In this document: piece by piece, positions 22,723 to 36,200 of the stretch
Position numbering within the stretch: the first letter of the stretch is position 1
Layout of the letters: every line of letters begins with the position of its first letter
Source of the DNA: Diadophis punctatus similis
Lineage: Eukaryota; Chordata; Lepidosauria; Squamata; Dipsadidae
Assembly: GCA_023053685.1 (NCBI GenBank)
Contig: JALIGW010000002.1
Span: 164,865,034-164,929,033 of the forward strand
Direction of reading: 5' to 3'
Length of the DNA stretch: 64,000 bases
The notes under the pieces: model-generated
Databases searched by the model: none
What the model was told of the DNA's origin: nothing
What the model saw: the letters and a program-made list of their open reading frames with translations, nothing else
Made by a program: the position numbers and the translations under genes

Positions 22723-24440
22723 ACTGCCATATAAATCCTCAATAAACCCTGTACGAACCTGTCATCTGTTTTATATTATTTATACATGGCAAAATTTATG
22801 GTTTTTCCTTGAGTTTAGTTACTAGAGATTAGACATTAGTGATTCCAGCTGAATTTTGGCATTACCTTCCCATGAGACATCCAGATTGTAATATCTCCAG
22901 ATACTAAAAAGACTTGCCTCTCCAAGTCCAGTTAAGTTTGCAGCTCATTTCAGAAGTGCGAGTAAATGCTTTCCTCAGAAAAAGCATCTCATCCAATCCC
23001 ATCCTATGTGTAATCATGATGCTACTTATACCAGATATTAGCTTTCAAAACACTGTTAGGCATAGCTCTATTTGCTTGGGTTTCTTTTTGGTATTCCAGA
23101 AAATCACTGTTTCTGCTTTAAGCAATGTCTGTTTGGTTTCACATCATTGGTGAGCCATCACAAACTCAACAAAATGTTGCATACACATTACATATTTTGG
23201 AATTCTGCATCAGATGTAGATGAACCCTGAAATAACTGGAATAACTCGGAGAGATTGTCATTAATACAGTACAGAATGGACTGTTCTATCCCACCCAGAT
23301 TAAAGCCCCCCCCACACACACACACATATACACAAAGTTTCAGCTTCAGTATTTCATTACAAAACTGGATTATATGCCATCGAGTCATTGCTGACTCTTA
23401 GTGACCACTTAGGTAGATTTATTTCCATGAAAATCTGTCCCTATTACAGAACTGAGTGCCATGTAAACTGTGATAGCAGAACAGCTATTTCCTATGTTTC
23501 CAAAGGGAAAAAAAAAAGATCTCTCGGCATGCGCATAAAATGACATGACAGAGAGAGGAGGAAGAGAGTTGGATTCAGTGATCTCCAGGTCTATTTCCAT
23601 TTTATCAGTTGCCCCAATTACTGCAGGGGAAGAGGAGAGAAAGAACTTTCATTGGCCAGTTAGAATCACTTGAGAAGGGCAGCATGGTGTCAGATCTTGT
23701 TCAAATTGCATGGGACAACACTGGAATAACACTGAGGATCTAGTGTCCATGAACAATTTTCTTAGCTTTTGATGTTTCAAAAGATACAGGGAAAAAATAA
23801 ATTATCATATCTGTTATGGATCAATAAAGTTACTAAATTTTAGGATTCATCTTTAGGTTACAAATAAATCCAATGGCTTGATGTTGATTTAACCATTCTT
23901 TCCCTGGAAGATTTTACAGTGCATATCATACTTGCAGGAGTGACGTATCCATTTGGCAAGATACCCACAATGCCAGGGGTCCACAAAAATGTTTTCAGCT
24001 TTTTTTAAATGAGAAAGTATAAAAATGAAGTTATATATTTTCATGCTTTTTAACAAATATATGTTGATTGTCATGCCTGTGGGAAATGAAAATATAGCCT
24101 ATTGATCTATTAGAATCAATAGGGCCTAAGTGGAAAAAGCAGGCCCTAAAAAGCTACATGAACCAAAGTTTTAGATAGAAAGAATTCAAAGTGTATCAGA
24201 ACTATTTGTAATCCTGCTGAGCCATTGCTGGGAAATGTGATTTTACAAAGTACGTAGTTTTTAAATATATTTGGACATACAGTAGAAGGACGAAACAGTG
24301 AGAAATAAGGAACTGAAAGTAGCCGATGGATAGAGGTTTGAGATGTACACGGGTATATGTGGAGACTGTCTGTCAGTAAGAAAGAACAAGGAAGTAAGTT
24401 GTGAAATGCGTGCAGAAAAGTATAAAAAGAATGTCTTGGG
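22723..24440. other. unannotated non-coding DNA
   Basis: No gene. A short AC tract sits at 23313-23333. The phrase GCCATCGAGTCATTGCTGAC near 23376 resembles a decayed interspersed repeat also hinted at near 36220 and 48060, too diverged to name. Confidence 0.4.
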
Positions 24441-24444
24441 ATGT

Positions 24445-24852
24445 CTGCCGCATACCTCCCTACGACCGGTTAGGTCCCACAGAGTTGGTCTCCTCCAGGT
24501 CCCATCGACCAAACAATGTCGGTTGGCGGGGCCTAGGGGGAGAGCCTTCTCTGTGGGAGCTCCCTCCCTATGGAACCAACTCCCTCCGGAGATCAGGGCC
24601 ATCCCCACCCTGCTGGCCTTCCGTAAAGCAATAAAAACTTGGCTCTTCCGGCAGGCGGGGTGAAAGTGAGACCGAATAGATTATCCCAGGGTCTCCCCCC
24701 TTTAGTTATGAATGTTGGAGATTTCCTTTTAATTTTTATATTTTTTAACTGTTATATATTTTATTGTAATGGATTTGTCATGTTGTGAGCCGCCCAGAGT
24801 CCCCCGGGAGTTGGGCGGCATACAAATCTATTAAATTAAATTAAATTAAATG
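24445..24852 (+). mobile_element. 3' end of L2-like LINE
   Basis: The end of the coding frame (24445-24663) reads LPHTSLRPVRSHRVGLLQVP, then GRAFSVGAPSLWNQLPPEIR and FRKAIKTWLFRQAG, before a stop at 24661-24663. The AFS.GAPSLWN.LP.EIR block is characteristic of the C terminus of vertebrate L2-like LINEs. A 3' UTR with GAGCCGCCCAGAGTCCCCC and an AAATT-repeat tail follows. The same family lies on the minus strand at 43100-44110. The copy is 5'-truncated. Confidence 0.88.
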
Positions 24853-27379
24853 AGTTCAGGCCACTGGCCATAGCTACTCCTTGCTGGACTCAGCTATGTC
24901 AGTGGACCTCATTGCAATGGGTTATTGATGTAAGTTGTGTTATGATGGCTGTACATGTTCCAAATTGCTCATGAAATAAACCTCTAAATCTTAAAGTAAG
25001 AATTATTATTTGTGTTGCTGTCTTCTGTTTCTTTTATTGGACTAATTTTACGATATGCCTTTTCATGAAAAACAGGCAAGAATCACACACAATTTACACA
25101 TCAAACCAGAGGTTTATAATTTACAGACATAGTGTAAATTCTAAAATTTACCATACTAATGCTTTCGATACATAATAGACATGATAATTAATCAGCAACC
25201 ACTGATTATTATAAACCAATGAACATATTATTTAATATGCCCTATTTCTCTGTAACAATATAAAGAAAAAAATATAAAATATAAATTTTAATGGGTTTTT
25301 TTTTTGAAGGGAGAGACCCAAGAAGACAAAATTGTCTAGCGCTTACAAAAGTCATAATGCAACCCTGCTTGGTTGTTTGACTAGAAACTAATCCATTAGG
25401 AATGTTGAGACTAATGTACACAATCCAAAGGATAAATAAAGGGGATTAAGGAAGTTTCGGGCTGTGATGGAAAACCCATACTGCCAAATTTTCTGTCCTT
25501 GTGGGAGACAAAATATGGTGAAAGGACAGAGTCTCCACTCTTTCTGAAATTCCTAGGACTATAAAGCTCCTCCACACTATATATGGCTTTATTTCCATCT
25601 CAGGCCTTAGTGTCACAGATGCTCCCCATGTAAAATAAAGGACAACCTGCCCCTAAATGCCAGAAACGAGTCCCTCACTTCCCAAGTGCTCTGCATTTAC
25701 TTTGTGCCTCTCCTAATTGAAATCAGGGAGAGAGAGAAAATTTGCCTGCACAGAATGTTTGCTCTACATGTCTTTATGGAACTCATGAAATAATGCAGTG
25801 CAGCTTGATTTAAAGTGTTTTTTCCATGCTGACAACTCAGTGAGAATTGTGTGAATGCGTTTTATTTAGAGTTCATTTTCTGACGGTATGCAAATAAACA
25901 AAAGAATAAATATTCAAGTGACTATAAGAATAGATAATGCAAAAGGTAATGTCATAATAAATGTGAATAAAATATTGCTAGATGCCCAATGAACTGTTTA
26001 CCCTTTTCTCTCACTTCCAAGTCTGCATAAGAAAGTTCCATTGTTTACCTCAAGGCCATATTGAATCTTCTATTAACTCACAGCTCTCAATATAAAGTGG
26101 ATGAATCATCTGCACTTTGACAGTTCAGGATCTCGTATAACTTAAATGCATTTCAGCAATTGAAGAACTATAATAGAGATATAATACACAAAAGCATACT
26201 CATACCAGTCACTTGAAAATAGGACAAATGACAGCAGTACAGTTGTAGCTTATTGGAATACAACTGATTAAAAAAACTAAATAGCAAAATTACATATGTT
26301 TTTAGGTATTCAGTCTTTTTAGCACAAACATAACGTTGGTAATATGTATCTACATTCCATAACAAAACTATCATGTGAAACATGCATCAACCACTGATTT
26401 TCCTTTCCTAATTAAATTCACCAAGTCTGCCATCAAATATCTTCATTGTTTCAAGACCTTGGCCTTTTTGGATTTGTTTATTACAGCCTGTTGTTTTCTA
26501 AATCTATTGAGTGCTACCAATAATATGTAAATGACATATTAAAACACTATGTTAAAAATGTAACATTGCAAATTGTCATGATTCTTTGAATTTCTATATC
26601 TAAGTCTGCAAATTCCAGTTTCTATTTGAACGCTAGCAGTGACTCAGCATAATAGCACAATTTCATTACTCCAGATTTCATTTGCAAAGCAAATGTGATA
26701 CTCTTTTTATAGAAATAACCATAGAGATGGCCTTTCCATATTATTAAAACACCCTTTTGCTTTTCCAGTTAAAGGCATTCAGGTGCGCTGGCAGAGTGAT
26801 TAGCTCAGTTATTAAATGTTCCGTTTAAAAAAAAAATCCTACTTACGCTATCATTATGGTAGAAAAAGAAGGAAAAACAAGGGAATAAAACTGAAAATAT
26901 AAAGCAAATGTGACATTTAAAAAGGTCCTTGGTTTAAAACATTGGAGAGAAGGGAGAGACTGCTATACAAAAACGTTACAAAAAGAAAGGTTTACTCTGC
27001 AGCATTTATTTAGCTGGAAGTTAACACTAAAAGTCAGCCACAAAAAGCATGGGGCTTTGCACATCACAAAAATGTCCTAATTCCAATTGCAGGGGGGGCA
27101 AGTTTTTCAGAATTTCCTGTTATCTAAGACGTGTCATGTGAAGTGAAGATTAACATTTTCTTTCCAAAATAAAGCTGACCCTCAAGATGGCACATAATTT
27201 GAATCCACTGGCAAGAAAAGAAAGCTTTCAGTATCACTGAGTTTGACTAGCAAAATTGTGAGTCCTCCCTGCCCCTATTATTAGAATTGAATTGTCCCAA
27301 TTTTTTTTAAATTTGGCTGCTTCTTGATGTATTGGTTCATTTCGGTAATTTAAAAATTGCTAGTTGTCCTGGTTAAATG
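24853..27379. other. unannotated AT-rich DNA
   Basis: 2.5 kb of unique-looking sequence without a supportable exon, RNA or repeat end. Confidence 0.45.
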
Positions 27380-27809
27380 CAAATAGTCCTCAGTTAATGA
27401 CAATAATAGGGATTGGAAATTTTTGTTATTAATCAACATAGTTATAAAGCACAATATTATGTGACCATGCAGCTTAGCAACAGCCATTAGGCTGACCATT
27501 GTTAAACAAATTTTGCACTGTTAAGTGTGAGGTTGTGTGGTCACCCTCTGCAACCTCCTGCTTCTTCCCATTGTCTTCATTTTTCAGAAGCCAGCAGTGA
27601 AGGTCACAAATGGCAATCATATAACTGCAGGAATCAGATACTGCAATATGGTAAATCCATAGATGCCAGGCACCCAGATTGCAGACCTGTAACTGGAGGG
27701 ACACTGCAAAGGCTGCAGCTATGAGGACCAGTCACACATACCACTCATTCAGCAATGTTGTAGGGTTTGAACAGTTGTTGGACAAGTCTCATTAAGCAAG
27801 GACCACCTG
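27380..27809. mobile_element. pogo/Tigger-like MITE, copy 2 (old)
   Basis: Degenerate ends CAAATAGTCCTCAG and AAGGACCACCTG match the 15914 element, as do TTAATGAC, TTAGCAACAG and GTGTGGTCACC internally. No intact TA flank remains. It is clearly older than copy 1. Confidence 0.68.
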
Positions 27810-28887
27810 CGCAATCCTTAAAAGGCCAAGAAAACTGCCAATGTGCAAACATATAAATTCCATTTCCTCTTCCTATGATTCTTAGTTTGTGTTGTCTTTT
27901 TCAGCCAGCACATACTGAATTTATATTGTCACTGAGTTATACACACCAAACCAGGATTCTTTTTCAAATCAGTCAATAAATTTATGTATTTTACTTCTTT
28001 TGTTTACTCCAAGGCAGTAAGCAATTTTCACTTGCTTACCTAAAGGCCATTCTCCCACTTTAAAGGAACATTTTTCAACCCGTACTGGTTTTTTTCCTCC
28101 TGCATGGAATCAGCAAATTTGGCTACCTCACTGCTCACCTTTAATTTCAGATCATCATTCCTACATATAAAGGCATTGTGTCAATTGCAACTTCCCAGTA
28201 ATTAAAAAAGAAAACATCCCACCACGCATTTTAAACAACAGATTAACCTGCTAAAATCAGCAGTTCAAAGGATGGAGACAACCCAAGTTGCTATTAAACG
28301 GGATAGGGGGGGGAAAGCTAGTAGCCCTGCCACTGAGGTTGATGGAAGCAAACACATCACCTAATGACAGTAGGTGCTAAAGTTTAAATGGAAATTGTTT
28401 CTGGAACTTTTAGCAAGTCTACCATTCTCTTTTTTTAAATCAACTTGGCTTAAACCTTCCTAATCAAAAAGCTTGTCATTTTCCCTGCATTCAAAAAGAT
28501 TGCTTTGAAAGATTAAAGTTGATAATTCATCTGGAAGGAAATTCCCTTATTCTGTGTTTATAAGGATGTTTCAGAGTTCTCTATTCTATAGCCAAGAATG
28601 ACCTGGCAGATGAACCCTGGATGTGCACAGTAAGTTATCTTGATTTAATTCAATAAGCAGAGGAGATACAAATTAGCAAGATATAAAAAGCCAACATTAA
28701 TTGACCCAACTTTGTAAACACTGGCAACTGTTGCCTGCATTTCTTTTCATTGTGATTAATCAAACAGTTAATTAATGAAACACACACTACAATACTGATT
28801 GCAAATCTCCAACCACTTACTCTAGGGTGGTCTGTCTCTTGGAGAAAACAAAATTTTGGTATAAATAGCTAAAGGATTGTACAGTGC
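27810..28887. other. unannotated non-coding DNA
   Basis: No gene or repeat recognised. Confidence 0.4.
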
Positions 28888-29095
28888 TCAGTGTTGTGAT
28901 TGCTCCCAGGCCTGCCACAGCGCAGGCTGTGTGAGTTTCATCACGTAGTGGGTGAGCTCGGCCACAGCTTCAGCAATAGAATCCCAGGCTAGATGGAACA
29001 CAGTAGCTTTTGAGAAGCCTGTTACTAGGTATAAAAGACTTCCCCAATGATAAAATGCTGCAGTTATTATTCTTGCTGTTAAATTCATCGAGAGT
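28888..29095 (+). mobile_element. possible solo LTR fragment
   Basis: It begins near TGTTGTGATTGCTCCC and has a TATAAAAG box near 29031, TTGCTGTTAAATTCATCG beyond it and a T-run at the end. The arrangement resembles an LTR promoter, but no paired TG...CA ends or target duplication could be fixed. Treat as a guess. Confidence 0.3.
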
Positions 29096-29433
29096 TTTTT
29101 TTTAATGTACAGTATTTATGACTGTTTGAAAGAATTAGGCTTATATAGAAGTCACTGCAGACTAGAAAAGTATACTCAAAAATCAATTCTTCATTTGAAA
29201 AGTGTAAAAAAAGATGTATATCATGCCCTGGCCTTGCAATTAGATTTAAAAGATTAGCACTAGGCTTTAAAGTTTACAATCTAAGATGCTAAAGCAAGGA
29301 CAGGCAACTTGGAGTCCTCCAGATGTTGCTCAATTCCTACTCTCAGCATTTTTAATCCACATGGCATGATGGGAAATGTAGTTTTGCAATTTCCAGGTGG
29401 TCATACACATCGCCGATCTCAGCGTTTAAAAGT
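29096..29433. other. mostly unannotated; possible old MITE piece near 29303-29395
   Basis: Around 29303-29395 the phrases ACAGGCAACTTGGAGTCCTC and GATGGGAAATGTAGTTTTGC resemble a common vertebrate inverted-repeat element, too decayed to delimit. Confidence 0.3.
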
Positions 29434-29441
29434 AAGCAAAC

Positions 29442-30074
29442 CAGAGGTGGGTTCCTAATCTTTTTTACTACCACTCTGTGGGCGTGGCTTATTTTGTGGG
29501 TGTGGCTTGCCAGCCATGTGACTGGCTGGGCGTGGGCCTCGGAAACTTGGCAGCAGCCGGAGAAGCAGGGGGCATTGCCCACCCGCAACGCAGCCCCCCG
29601 CAGCGGGAGCAGAAAGACCGCGGCAGCGGTTCTTCTAGGAGGCTCCGTCCGGCCTGAATGCTTCTCCCCATTTGATGATCCTAGGCTCCTGCCACCCATT
29701 CCCCCTCCCCTCAGCAGCTCGAGAAGCCTCAAACGTACAAAAATGCCTGGGATCATCACCACGTGTTCGTGGCTTCTCGGACTGCTGAAGGGAGGGGAAC
29801 TGAGATAGCTCCTGCGCCTGTTCTTTCAGCGTCTCACGCGCTCCCTCAGCCATCCTCCCCTGCTTGGACTCACTGTGGTGTAGGAAGGCAGCGCATGCGC
29901 AGTGCTGGAAGCTCGGCTTCTGGGCATGTGTAGAAGAAAAAATTTTAAAAAATAAAAAAAATTAAAAATGGCGGTGCCCAGGCACCAGCAACTGACCACA
30001 CCGGTACTGTGACGTCACCAGCGGGCCGCTACCGGTGCTATAGAGTGGATCGCACTGGTAGGAACCCGCCACTG
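29442..30074. mobile_element. hAT-like MITE, GGGTGGGTT family, copy 6
   Basis: The ends CAGAGGTGGG and CCCGCCACTG are flanked by the perfect 8-bp duplication AAGCAAAC (29434-29441 and 30075-30082). The left interior (GTGGGCGTGGCTTATTTTG) is shared with copy 4 and the right interior (CGCATGCGCAGTGCTGGAAG) with copy 2, so this copy is a mosaic of two subfamilies. Confidence 0.92.
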
Positions 30075-30082
30075 AAGCAAAC

Positions 30083-31100
30083 CCATTAAGTCCCCCATTT
30101 CACCTCACCACCACTATAACTGACAACTCTGAAAAATTCTAGGGATGATCTCAACTCCCGAGCAGCAACATCACTGGGCCGGGGGACTGCATCTTTCAAT
30201 CACACAAAACTCAGGTATCACTGCTTTGATTCTAGCTTTGCTTTTCACTACATGGGAGGTTGAACTGTTCTTCTATAACCTAGCTGATGAATAGCTGGTA
30301 GATTTCATTTCACCCTTACCAAAAAAGCTGACGAATAACCATTTCACCCTTACCAAAAAAGGCACTGAATCATGATGAAGAAAAGGGCCACAATTGGAAA
30401 AGGGAATTATACACATATACATGTGTGTGTTGTTAATATAAAGTATGAAATAGATTACTCTAAATACTAAATAAATGTGAATGGCCTCTGTCCAGGAGCT
30501 GAAAAACTGCTGCCAGGCAAAATAGAAAATACCTCATTACTGTACTGTAAATGGATAAGTAATGTGAACTGCAAAGACAACTTCCTCTGTAACCTGTTGG
30601 GTTTCTTCATAAAAAGCCAGGCAAGCCAATTTGCTCCTCCTAACTTACAAATGGAAGCATGCTATATTGTGATATGTTTCTCCACTTACAAACTTCATAT
30701 ACCTTTCACAACGTTGGCTTCTTTACTAGATTATTCCTAAATATATACATAGTATATATTCTCTATATATCAACCGCAATAAGCCACATTTTTAAATTAA
30801 TACTATCATGATACTTTAGGCTGCAAACCCTTACACCAGAGATGAGGAATGAGAATGAATTTCTAAATGTTGTTCTCTGTAATTCCTAACATTATTCATT
30901 AAAATGAAGTGATCTGTTTGGACTGATTGGCCCCAGCTCAACATGTGAGATCGAGCACTTTTCCTCTGATATTTGTTTCAGAATTCAACATTGTCTGAGT
31001 CACCTTTAAGGGGCAAAGTGAAGCAGTTCACATCCACAGGAGGATGCTATATTTTGAGGAAAATGGGATTACCTCTAAGTAGACATAAGACTTTGGATGG
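30083..31100. other. unannotated non-coding DNA
   Basis: A local direct duplication of about 20 bases (ATTTCACCCTTACCAAAAAA) is seen at about 30307-30360. Nothing else is recognised. Confidence 0.4.
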
Positions 31101-31104
31101 GAGT

Positions 31105-31195
31105 GCAAAGAAGAGCAACTAAGATGATTAAGGGTCTGGAGAACGAAAACATATGAAGAATGGGTGCAGGAATTTGGTATGGCCAACCACTACTT
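31105..31195 (+). mobile_element. CR1 LINE fragment
   Basis: GTGCAAAGAAGAGCAACTAAG through ACATATGAAGAATGGGTGC aligns by eye with 46858-46940 of the larger CR1 copy. It encodes remnants of the VQRRATKMI and YEERLLELGM segments. Only about 90 bases remain. Confidence 0.8.
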
Positions 31196-31264
31196 TAGCT
31201 TTGGCATCATTAGGCTGCTTCCGATTTTATCCTGGTCACAGCTGCTCACCTCTACAGCCTAGAG

Positions 31265-31715
31265 CAGTGATGGCAAACCTATGGCACATATGCCACAGGT
31301 GGCACGCGGAGCCATATCTGAGGGCACGTGAGGTGCTACCCTATGTCAGCTCCAGCATGCGCGCTGGCCAGCTGATTTTTGGCCTTCTTTTTGGCCGTTT
31401 TCGCTCTCCCCAGGCTTCAGGAAAGGTGCCTGGGGACGGCAAAAAACGGCCCAATGGCCCAACCAGAAGTTCGGAAATGAACTTCCAGTTGGACCGTTGG
31501 GCCATTTTTTGCCATCCCCAGGGTTCAGGAAAGCCTCCTGAACTCTGGGAATGGCAAAAAACGGGCCAATGGGCCAACCAGAATTTCATTTCCGAACTTC
31601 CGGTTGGCCCATTTGGCCATTTTTCACTCTCCCCAGGCTTCAGGAGGCTTTCCTGAACCATGGGGATGTGCGCACCCTTTTGGCACCCGAGCCAAAGAAA
31701 GGTTCGCCATCACTG
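31265..31715. mobile_element. hAT-like MITE with CAGTGATGGC ends
   Basis: The inverse termini CAGTGATGGCAAACC and GGTTCGCCATCACTG are flanked by the perfect 8-bp repeat GCCTAGAG (31257-31264 and 31716-31723). The interior holds an imperfect inverted and direct repeat of a CTCTCCCCAGGCTTCAGGA-type segment (near 31400, 31510 and 31630). It is a distinct family from the GGGTGGGTT elements, without transposase. Confidence 0.93.
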
Positions 31716-31723
31716 GCCTAGAG

Positions 31724-32393
31724 AAAAAAGCCTTTCCAGGCCTCATTTTAGGATATCTTTCTGTGCTGTTCATTTATCAAAGAAGTAAACTGATTCTATT
31801 GATTAAGATCAGTTTGGACTCAGTTCTGACCTGGAACAAAAAGAAATTGAACAGATTGTGAGGAATATACCATTAATCCCCATAATATGGGTAGGTTCAA
31901 CTGCTGGTCTATAATAGCTTCTTCACAGTTTCATTCTTCAGCTACCAAAGCTGAAGCCAAAATCCCACACTTCTGTCAAGACTCTCTGCTTTATACTTAG
32001 ACACATACCAGCTGGTCTGTAAATTTCTGCTTTTATCTACACAGCAAGTGGGGTCATTTAAAAGCACAGGGGGCTTGCAAGGCATTTCTTTCCCTAATGA
32101 GACAGACTTGTTTGTTTCATAATGCTCTACAACAGCTTCCATTCCAAATGGATGGTCTGTAACTACTATGGATTTAGCACTTAAAAGAAGCCAAACTCAT
32201 AACATCAATTTTTGGCCCTTAAAGATCACCCTATTTCATTGCTTTTTTTTCTGCTTAGGCATATCTTAGCAGCAATTAAATTTTCAATACTGTTACTATA
32301 ACAAAAACCAGCTTGCTCTCGTTATTTTGGGACATAACCTGAAATGTAAAGGCATTCCAACAGAAAGTTTTTGCATTTCTCTGGACTTACAGC
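31724..32393. other. unannotated non-coding DNA
   Basis: No gene or repeat recognised. Confidence 0.4.
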
Positions 32394-32401
32394 ATATAAT
32401 A

Positions 32402-32725
32402 CAGAGGTGAATTCCTGCCTGTTTTTGCCGGTGAGGTTAATAGCTGTTGTTCGGCGCAGAGCCGAAGATACTGCTGCTGTTCGCGGTGTGGGAGCTTTCC
32501 CCGGGCGCTTTCCCCGCCCACATGGACGCTGCCAATTGCATTCTTTTGGCCGCTGTGCATGCAGAACGCTTTGCGCATGCGCAGAGGGCAAAAGAACGCA
32601 AACGGCGGCGGCCATGCGGGCGGTGGCAGCGCCCGGGGAAAGCCCCCGCGCCGCGAACGGCAGCAGCGTCTTCGGCTCTGCGCCGATCAACAGCTATTAA
32701 CTGCACCGGCAGGAACCCACCTCTG
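32402..32725. mobile_element. hAT-like MITE, GGGTGGGTT family, copy 7 (whole-length palindrome)
   Basis: The ends CAGAGGTGAATTCCTGCC and GGCAGGAACCCACCTCTG are flanked by the 8-bp repeat ATATAATA (32394-32401 and 32726-32733). Almost the entire GC-rich element is one inverted repeat with its centre near 32565 (for example CAGAGCCGAAGA against TCTTCGGCTCTG). Frames of about 100 codons on both strands mirror each other because of the palindrome. Confidence 0.92.
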
Positions 32726-32733
32726 ATATAATA

Positions 32734-32968
32734 CCATGCTATCTCATTCATGCTGCTATTGATCAGCTGGGGAGAATATTGAGATTCTTGAGATCAGCAG
32801 CACGAAAGATGATTATTGTGGGTTGTCTTCCAAATTGCTTTTGAGGGACTGGGGAATGAAAACAGTGGTGGTGTCAAAGGGCATTAAATTGGCGTTATCA
32901 TTCATTGTTCTGAAGGACCAAGCTAGCTATTAGGCTTTCTAGGAAATTAACTTTCATATCAAAGAAAC
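32734..32968. other. unannotated flank of the GATA tract
   Basis: No repeat or gene recognised. Confidence 0.3.
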
Positions 32969-33250
<282 letters not shown>

Positions 33251-36200
33251 GATATATTATCCTCACTTCCTTCAGTTCTTCTCCTCTAATCTCCTTAAAT
33301 AACATACTTTGTACTATGCAACAACAAAATGAAAGGTTCCCAAGCATCTGAGAGTTCTTAATTATAAGGTTGTTTAAAAGGTATTGGTTAGTCGCAAAAT
33401 GAACTATGCACATTAACCAGAACCCTGGCATGCATAGAAGAGAAGTTAGCCTTTATCTCAACCCAATTACCGCAAGTAGGTCCAAAGGAAAATCTAAATT
33501 ACTCTGGAACACATATAAATTAATAGCTACAGTAAGGGATCCCTATTGATATCACACAGAATGTTTCTATCTGCAGTTAATAGCAGCTTTTGGAAATGAT
33601 TTCTGTTCAGATTTCAGCAGCAAGATATCTACACCTTGGCAAAAAATGTTTTTTTATATATTTTAGACTGTAATTATTCATTGTTTACATATACAGTAAT
33701 TAATTTTATAACAACTTTGGCTGCTGGCTGTACTACTGAAGCTTGAAGCCTTAAACATCAGATGTTGAGAGTGTGGGATGTACTGTGTGTGCATGTACAG
33801 TATCTATGTATGTATTACAATTTATATCCCACTCAAATCCAAACAGGGCTCTGAATGGCTGTAGTGCAATACAAACTTTAGAATAAAATAAATTACAAAG
33901 CAAACAACCAAACAAAACAACAGCGCTTCAGCTTATTGATGGCTTTCCCCCAAACCATTAGGGCAAAAGGCGGTCTATCATGGGAGGAATACGATATTAG
34001 GTTTATATCCATTCCAAGATATAAAACCAACTCTGAACAGCTTAGGGTTAGCATTAAAATGTTGTGAGCCAGTGGGGACACATGGCTTGCCCTATTGTCA
34101 TTGAAACTAGCTCGTTGTTCTTGAGAGATAGCCATTCATCACAAGTGACCAAAACAGATGCCTATACAGGAAAGTCTACTGAAATCAAACAAACTAATAA
34201 CTAAATATTATCTGGAACATACTTACCATTTTATCACTGCACAACTTTCAAGTCTAGTTTATCTCCATTAATCCTTTTGCTCTTCTTTTAATCAGAACAT
34301 TCCTAAGCAATTTTCATAAATGCTCCTTCAAATCGCATGGGTTAGCCTTATGCCATGAATAATATAAACAGCTTACCTCTTAATTTAAAATAATTGCTTT
34401 ACAAACTTATGGAGGTGTTAAAATTAGACAGTTTACATTTAGGACTTGATTCATGTAGTTAGCTGCACGAGGATAAATCAGGGGAAGGTAGAAATTAATT
34501 AACTCTAGCAGATGTCTCCTGCTATTCACCCAAATTTCAAGGAAGAATTTATAGGGGTTGGTGTTTTGTAAGAACGTTTTTTTACCTTTTTCACTTCATG
34601 TTAGAATGTTCCTTCCACATCAGATTTTTTTGTTGTACACACATTAGGAAAAAGCGGGGTTAATATAACTGTCCCCCATCTCTCAGCATTTTTGGGGGCA
34701 ACAAAGTTAGTTTGTTTCAAGTGTCTGCATTTTGATGCAGAACAGTGTCTGTGCACACCAGCTGTAATACATATACAGTAATAGAGAGGTTGAATACCAA
34801 TCCGTCAAATACATCTTTAGAAACATTCTTTGTAATTAAGAACATTAAACAGTAAAACACTGAACTCTTGAGATATTTAGACATCTACAAGTGATATGTT
34901 TTACTTTGATTCTGTGAAAAATCTGTTCTGTATAAAATTGTGTTTATAGTATCTTTAGATGGGTGAAATGCTGGCCAATCCAATGTTAATTTGCTTGCTC
35001 TTATCCAGTCCTTAACAGCCTTCCCTAATCTGGTGAGTAGTGGACATCAAGACCATAGGAGATTATGAGGCCTGAAGTCCAGTTTATCTGAAAATTGTAA
35101 AAGGCTGCAAATGAACTTTGAAAAGACGTCCAACAGTAAGCAAAGCAGAACAAAATTGAAATAATTGACCAGGAAACTATCCCTATTTATAACTTGTCAT
35201 CTTAGTTACTATATTACATAACAATAATCCAGTTACACTCTCTTTAATCATGTGTGGCTGTACAAATAGACATGTTGAGCACTGCGTAGAGAAACCAGAA
35301 AACTGTCAGTGAACAATAATTACTTCATACCAAATCTTTTGTACTTTCATCCCGCAAATCTCCTGAATTTGTCTAAATAATAGCTAGCAAGTAAGGAAAA
35401 AACGTGAACTGAATAATAAATAATCTAATAATCTAAGACTGGAGTATTGGAAGCAGGATGGGGTTACTAGAAAAGGTAACATTATACTACAACAGTTCTG
35501 AAAAGATAAAGAAGCATTTGTTTTAAAAATAGAAGATATGCCTCTGCTTTAACACTGGTTATATGTGTATTCTTGGGCGTAGGAAAGAGAGAAAGTAATA
35601 ATAAAAGACACCTTCAGGTTTTGATTTTGCTTGGAAATAAAAGAATTGGCAAATTAGCAAATAAACAAACAAGAAAATGTCTTTTGCAATGCCGCAGAAA
35701 ATGAATTGCATTCACATCTTCCAAGCAATTTCTCTCAGCTCTGTTGGTTTTTAATGGTGCAACAGAGTGCAGAAAATGTTCTGTCAAACACAGGATTACA
35801 TTTAGACCAATGAAATTTCCTAAAATATTTGTTGTCATATAGTATCTTTTTGGAAAGAAAATGTGCAGACGACAGGCATTTGTACATAAATAGAATAGGT
35901 ATATATTTTAACCGTACCCATCCAGAAAAGTCCTATAGAATAATACCCGTAGCAATATCATTCCACAGATATATGGAATTTTGTTAGGAAGCAGGATAAA
36001 AAAAATTTTTTTGAAACTTTGTAATTTTAGTGTGAGAGAAGATTTCTGAGAATAACAAATTATTCCAAGTTCTCACTCAAGGCGCAAATAACGAAGTGTA
36101 AAATTATTATAGTTTGGACACTTTACATAGAGACCCAGTTCCTTTGACAAGCATTATTGGAGGAAGGGCTAAACTGAGGATAAACCATCCAAGAGAAGGT

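Noticed and set aside
29352..29853. Frames up to 136 codons on both strands as a possible exon
   Set aside because: They lie mostly inside the hAT-like element with exact target duplications at 29434 and 30075.
32322..32751. Four mirrored frames of about 100 codons
   Set aside because: They mirror each other because the MITE is a palindrome. No coding evidence.
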